64,000 nucleotides of DNA from AWTP1-13 sp963820375 (GTDB taxonomy: Bacteria > Pseudomonadota > Alphaproteobacteria > Rhizobiales > Hyphomicrobiaceae): NCBI GenBank assembly GCA_963820375.1, contig CAWFZX010000015.1, positions 208,442-272,441 of the forward strand, given 5' to 3'. Below, piece by piece: positions 62,025 through 64,000 of the stretch. The stretch's first letter is position 1; each line of letters opens with the position of its first letter. The notes beneath the pieces are model-generated. The model had not been told where the DNA came from and did no database searches. It saw only the letters and a list, made by a program, of their open reading frames with translations. Made by a program: the position numbers and the translations under genes.

Positions 62025-63415
62025 GCAACGACCTGTATGTGGTCGACAACGCGGGTGATCAGGTCAACGAGTTGGCTGGCGAAGGAACCGATACGGTCCG
62101 GGTAGGCTTCAGCTACACGCTGGGCAATGAGGTCGAAAATCTGGAGCTGACCGGGGTAGGCAACGCGAGTGGCGCAGGCAACGCGCTCAATAATCGGCTC
62201 GCCGGCAACAGCGGCAACAACATCCTGAACGGTGCCGCAGGAAACGACACACTGGTAGGTGCATCGGGCAACGACACTTATCTCATCGACAGTACGGCTG
62301 ATGTTGTGACTGAGACAGCCGGGCAGGGCACTGATACCGTGTTTTCGAGTGTGTCGCTGTCGACCAACCTGGCCGCCAATGTCGAAAACTTGACACTTAG
62401 CGGCTTGGCGGTGACGGGCACCGGCAACAACCTGAACAACATTCTGACCGGCAATGCCCAGAACAACACATTGAGCGGCGCCTTCGGTGTGGACACCATG
62501 GCGGGCGGGCTTGGCAACGACACCTATGTCGTCGACAATGTCAACGACGTGGTGACTGAAAACCGAGTGCGGCAACGATACAATCTTGTCAAGTGTCGAC
62601 ATTGGCGCACTGGCGGCAAACGTCGAGAACCTAACATTGATCCTCGGTGCACTGAACGGCACCGGCAACGAGTTGGCCAATGTGCTGACGGGCAACGCCA
62701 ACAACAATACGTTGTCGGGCGGAGCGGGCTTCGACCAACTCAGCGGAGGGGCGTCGACACCATGATCGGCGGTGCCGATACCGACTGGTACATCCTGGAT
62801 AACGTCAACGATCAGGTCATTGAATTGGCGGGTGCCGCAGAAGGCACGGCAGACAGGATGTTCACGTTTGTGTCCAACACCATTGCGGCCAATGTCGAGA
62901 CCATGACGCTGATGGGTGGTGGCAATATCGATGGTATCGGCAGTGGCAATGCCGACCGCTTGCATGGCAATACCGGCAACAACACGTTGAACGGTCTTGC
63001 TGGCAATGACGTGATGGACGGGCTTGCAGGTGATGACCGGCTCATTGGCGGGCTCGGCCTGGACAACATGACGGGTAGCGCCGGAGCCGACACCTTCGTC
63101 TACACCTCGCTAGCCGACAGCGGCACCACAGGGGCTACGCGCGACCTGATCCAGGACTTTGCCGAAGGCACCGACAAGATCGACGTATCGGTCATAGACG
63201 CGATTGCGGGCGGGATCGACGACGCCTTCACGTTCTTGGGGACGGGTGCTTTCACCGGCACGGCTGGCCAACTGCGCTACTTCCTGGTCGACAATGCCGG
63301 AGTGGCCAATGACTTCACCCTGGTGGAGCTCGACGGCGACGGCAATGCCGCGGCCGACAGCCAAATCACACTCAGAGGGCTGCACACGCTCACAAGCAAC
63401 GAGTTCGGGTTGTAG
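62009..63415 (+). pseudogene. RTX-type protein, fragment 3 (second repeat family and C-terminal secretion region)
   Basis: The frame resumes at DTMLGGLGNDLYVVDN. It holds four units of a different repeat: GNDTYVVDNVNDVVTE, GTDTVFSSVS, ANVENLTLSG, GTGNNLNNILTG. Between about 62,565 and 62,750 the sequence is out of frame; the correct residues (GNDTILSS, LAANVENLTLILG, then LTGNANNNTLSGGAGFD) lie in a neighbouring frame, so two compensating indels are present. The end (GADTFVYTSLADSG, DLIQDFAEGTDKIDVSVIDA, ITLRGLHTLTSNEFGL) matches the serralysin-type C-terminal domain used as a type I secretion signal. Confidence 0.82.
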
Positions 63416-63844
63416 TATTTCCACATTCTGGCGGTGCCATACGCACAGCGCGAGCTCAGGAAACAGCAGGCCATTTGAGTAAGCGATTGCAGAGACTGAT
63501 CAGGTACGCTCGAGATCGGCATGCTTGTTATCCGCAATAGCGAGCTGGACGGTGGGCATGCGGGAAGCCGTCAACAAGCATCAGCAGCTACATTCAACAC
63601 GGTCGGTGATGCCGGCCTCGGAAACCTGTCCGAGGCGCTGGTAAGAAGTCTTTCAAAGAGGAAGTGGCCAAGGACGAGGCGCGGAAGGCGCGCAACGCGA
63701 AGCGGGCGGCGCAGCTGGTGCCCAAGTCGCCACGGAAGCCGCGGCCGCGGTCCTACCGATTCGGGAGGCTGCGGAGGTTGCGTGTCTCCGCCGGCGTATT
63801 AACGAGGCTAACCGCCAGTCGATGTGGATTGAGGAGTCCCTGCC
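63416..63844. other. Intergenic region after the RTX gene; possible coding remnant
   Basis: About 430 bases. Around 63,640-63,750 one plus-strand frame reads like real but unidentified protein (GKKSFKEEVAKDEARKARNA, then Lys/Arg/Pro-rich), with no credible start. No type I secretion genes follow within the window and no clear terminator was seen. Confidence 0.4.
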
Positions 63845-64000
63845 ATTGCATCGCCAGCCAGGAAACTGAAAAAGCGCGCCGACAATTCGGCCGGCGCTGT
63901 AACGCGCCTTTCAGAAGTGACGGACAAAATGCAGGGCCTGCTCATGGACCGGGCCGACGCGCTGGTGGGTTGCGTCGAAGGCAGCCCAGAAGAGGCCGAA
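63845..64000 (+). CDS. Unidentified protein, N-terminal part, runs off the window; possible ATT start
   Basis: The last 52 codons of the window form a good protein-like frame: a basic start (ASPARKLKKRADN), then a helical acidic region (AVTRLSEVTDKMQGLLMDRADALVG, ending SPEEAE). A stop lies just upstream in frame. GAGGAG at 63,829-63,834 is about ten nt before ATT 63,845. The first ordinary start codons in frame are GTG and ATG inside the helix. So the gene either uses a rare ATT start, starts later, or has a base error. Family not recognised. Confidence 0.45.
   Translation, partial: MASPARKLKKRADNSAGAVTRLSEVTDKMQGLLMDRADALVGCVEGSPEEAE

Overview
The window is high-GC, densely coding bacterial DNA of alphaproteobacterial character (Rhizobiales/Rhodospirillales-like). 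Supporting this are two adjacent Bug/TctC-type binding proteins with a TctAB importer, large ABC-transporter and acid-catabolism clusters, Tat-type binding-protein leaders, PRC-barrel and DUF937 envelope proteins, and a 56-aa small protein of a type common in alphaproteobacteria. The assignment rests on gene content only. No rRNA, tRNA, CRISPR array or transposase was recognised.

Region 1 (1-12,135) is a catabolic island. It holds a TctC tail, then tctC-tctB-tctA; an unrecognised Rossmann oxidoreductase on the minus strand; a frameshifted FAD amine/hydroxy-acid oxidase; an enoyl-CoA hydratase with an acyl-CoA ligase (4-nt overlap); a DUF1537 acid-sugar kinase with a PdxA2-type dehydrogenase; and a PhyH-type dioxygenase. 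The kinase/PdxA2 pair with a TTT importer suggests uptake of a C4 acid sugar and conversion to DHAP. The CoA and PhyH genes suggest an unusual, perhaps acylated or otherwise modified, substrate. A cupin plus second FAD oxidase, a DUF4239 membrane protein and kynureninase follow on the minus strand (12,262-16,504).

Region 2 (17,099-29,170) is accessory envelope and signalling DNA with long non-coding stretches. It contains a collagen-like/transmembrane/PRC-barrel protein, a secreted metzincin-type protease, a LuxR-type regulator, a DUF937/transmembrane/PRC-barrel protein, a secreted Val-Asn-Arg-rich protein, a second DUF937 protein, a YbaY-like plus META protein, a GAF histidine kinase and several tiny proteins.

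Region 3 (29,632-44,214) begins with a complete carbohydrate ABC importer operon carrying a Gfo/Idh/MocA dehydrogenase. Next is an ArsR-AHSA1-GFA operon with a perfect 20-bp palindrome in its promoter spacer. Then come a frameshifted acetyltransferase-like gene paired with a 585-aa membrane-anchored protein of unknown function, RecQ helicase, a 56-aa protein and a Crp/Fnr regulator.

Region 4 (44,599-57,998) is a dipeptide/opine-type ABC importer with a D-2-hydroxyacid dehydrogenase. A segment of about 5.27 kb (47,365-52,636) is tandemly repeated at 52,637-about 57,903. Both copies of the two ATPases and the dehydrogenase are intact. The second binding protein is cut off at residue 423 and the permeases are single-copy. 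Divergence between copies is very uneven: about 0.1% in most of the truncated binding-protein gene, about 1.6-2% in the ATPases and about 5% in the non-coding part.

Region 5 (57,999-64,000) has about 1.1 kb without a recognisable gene, then a giant RTX-type calcium-binding repeat protein (ten ~75-aa repeats plus a second repeat family) interrupted by four frame changes, and finally the start of an unidentified gene running off the end. Several otherwise coherent genes in the window carry single small indels, so sequencing error has to be weighed against genuine decay.
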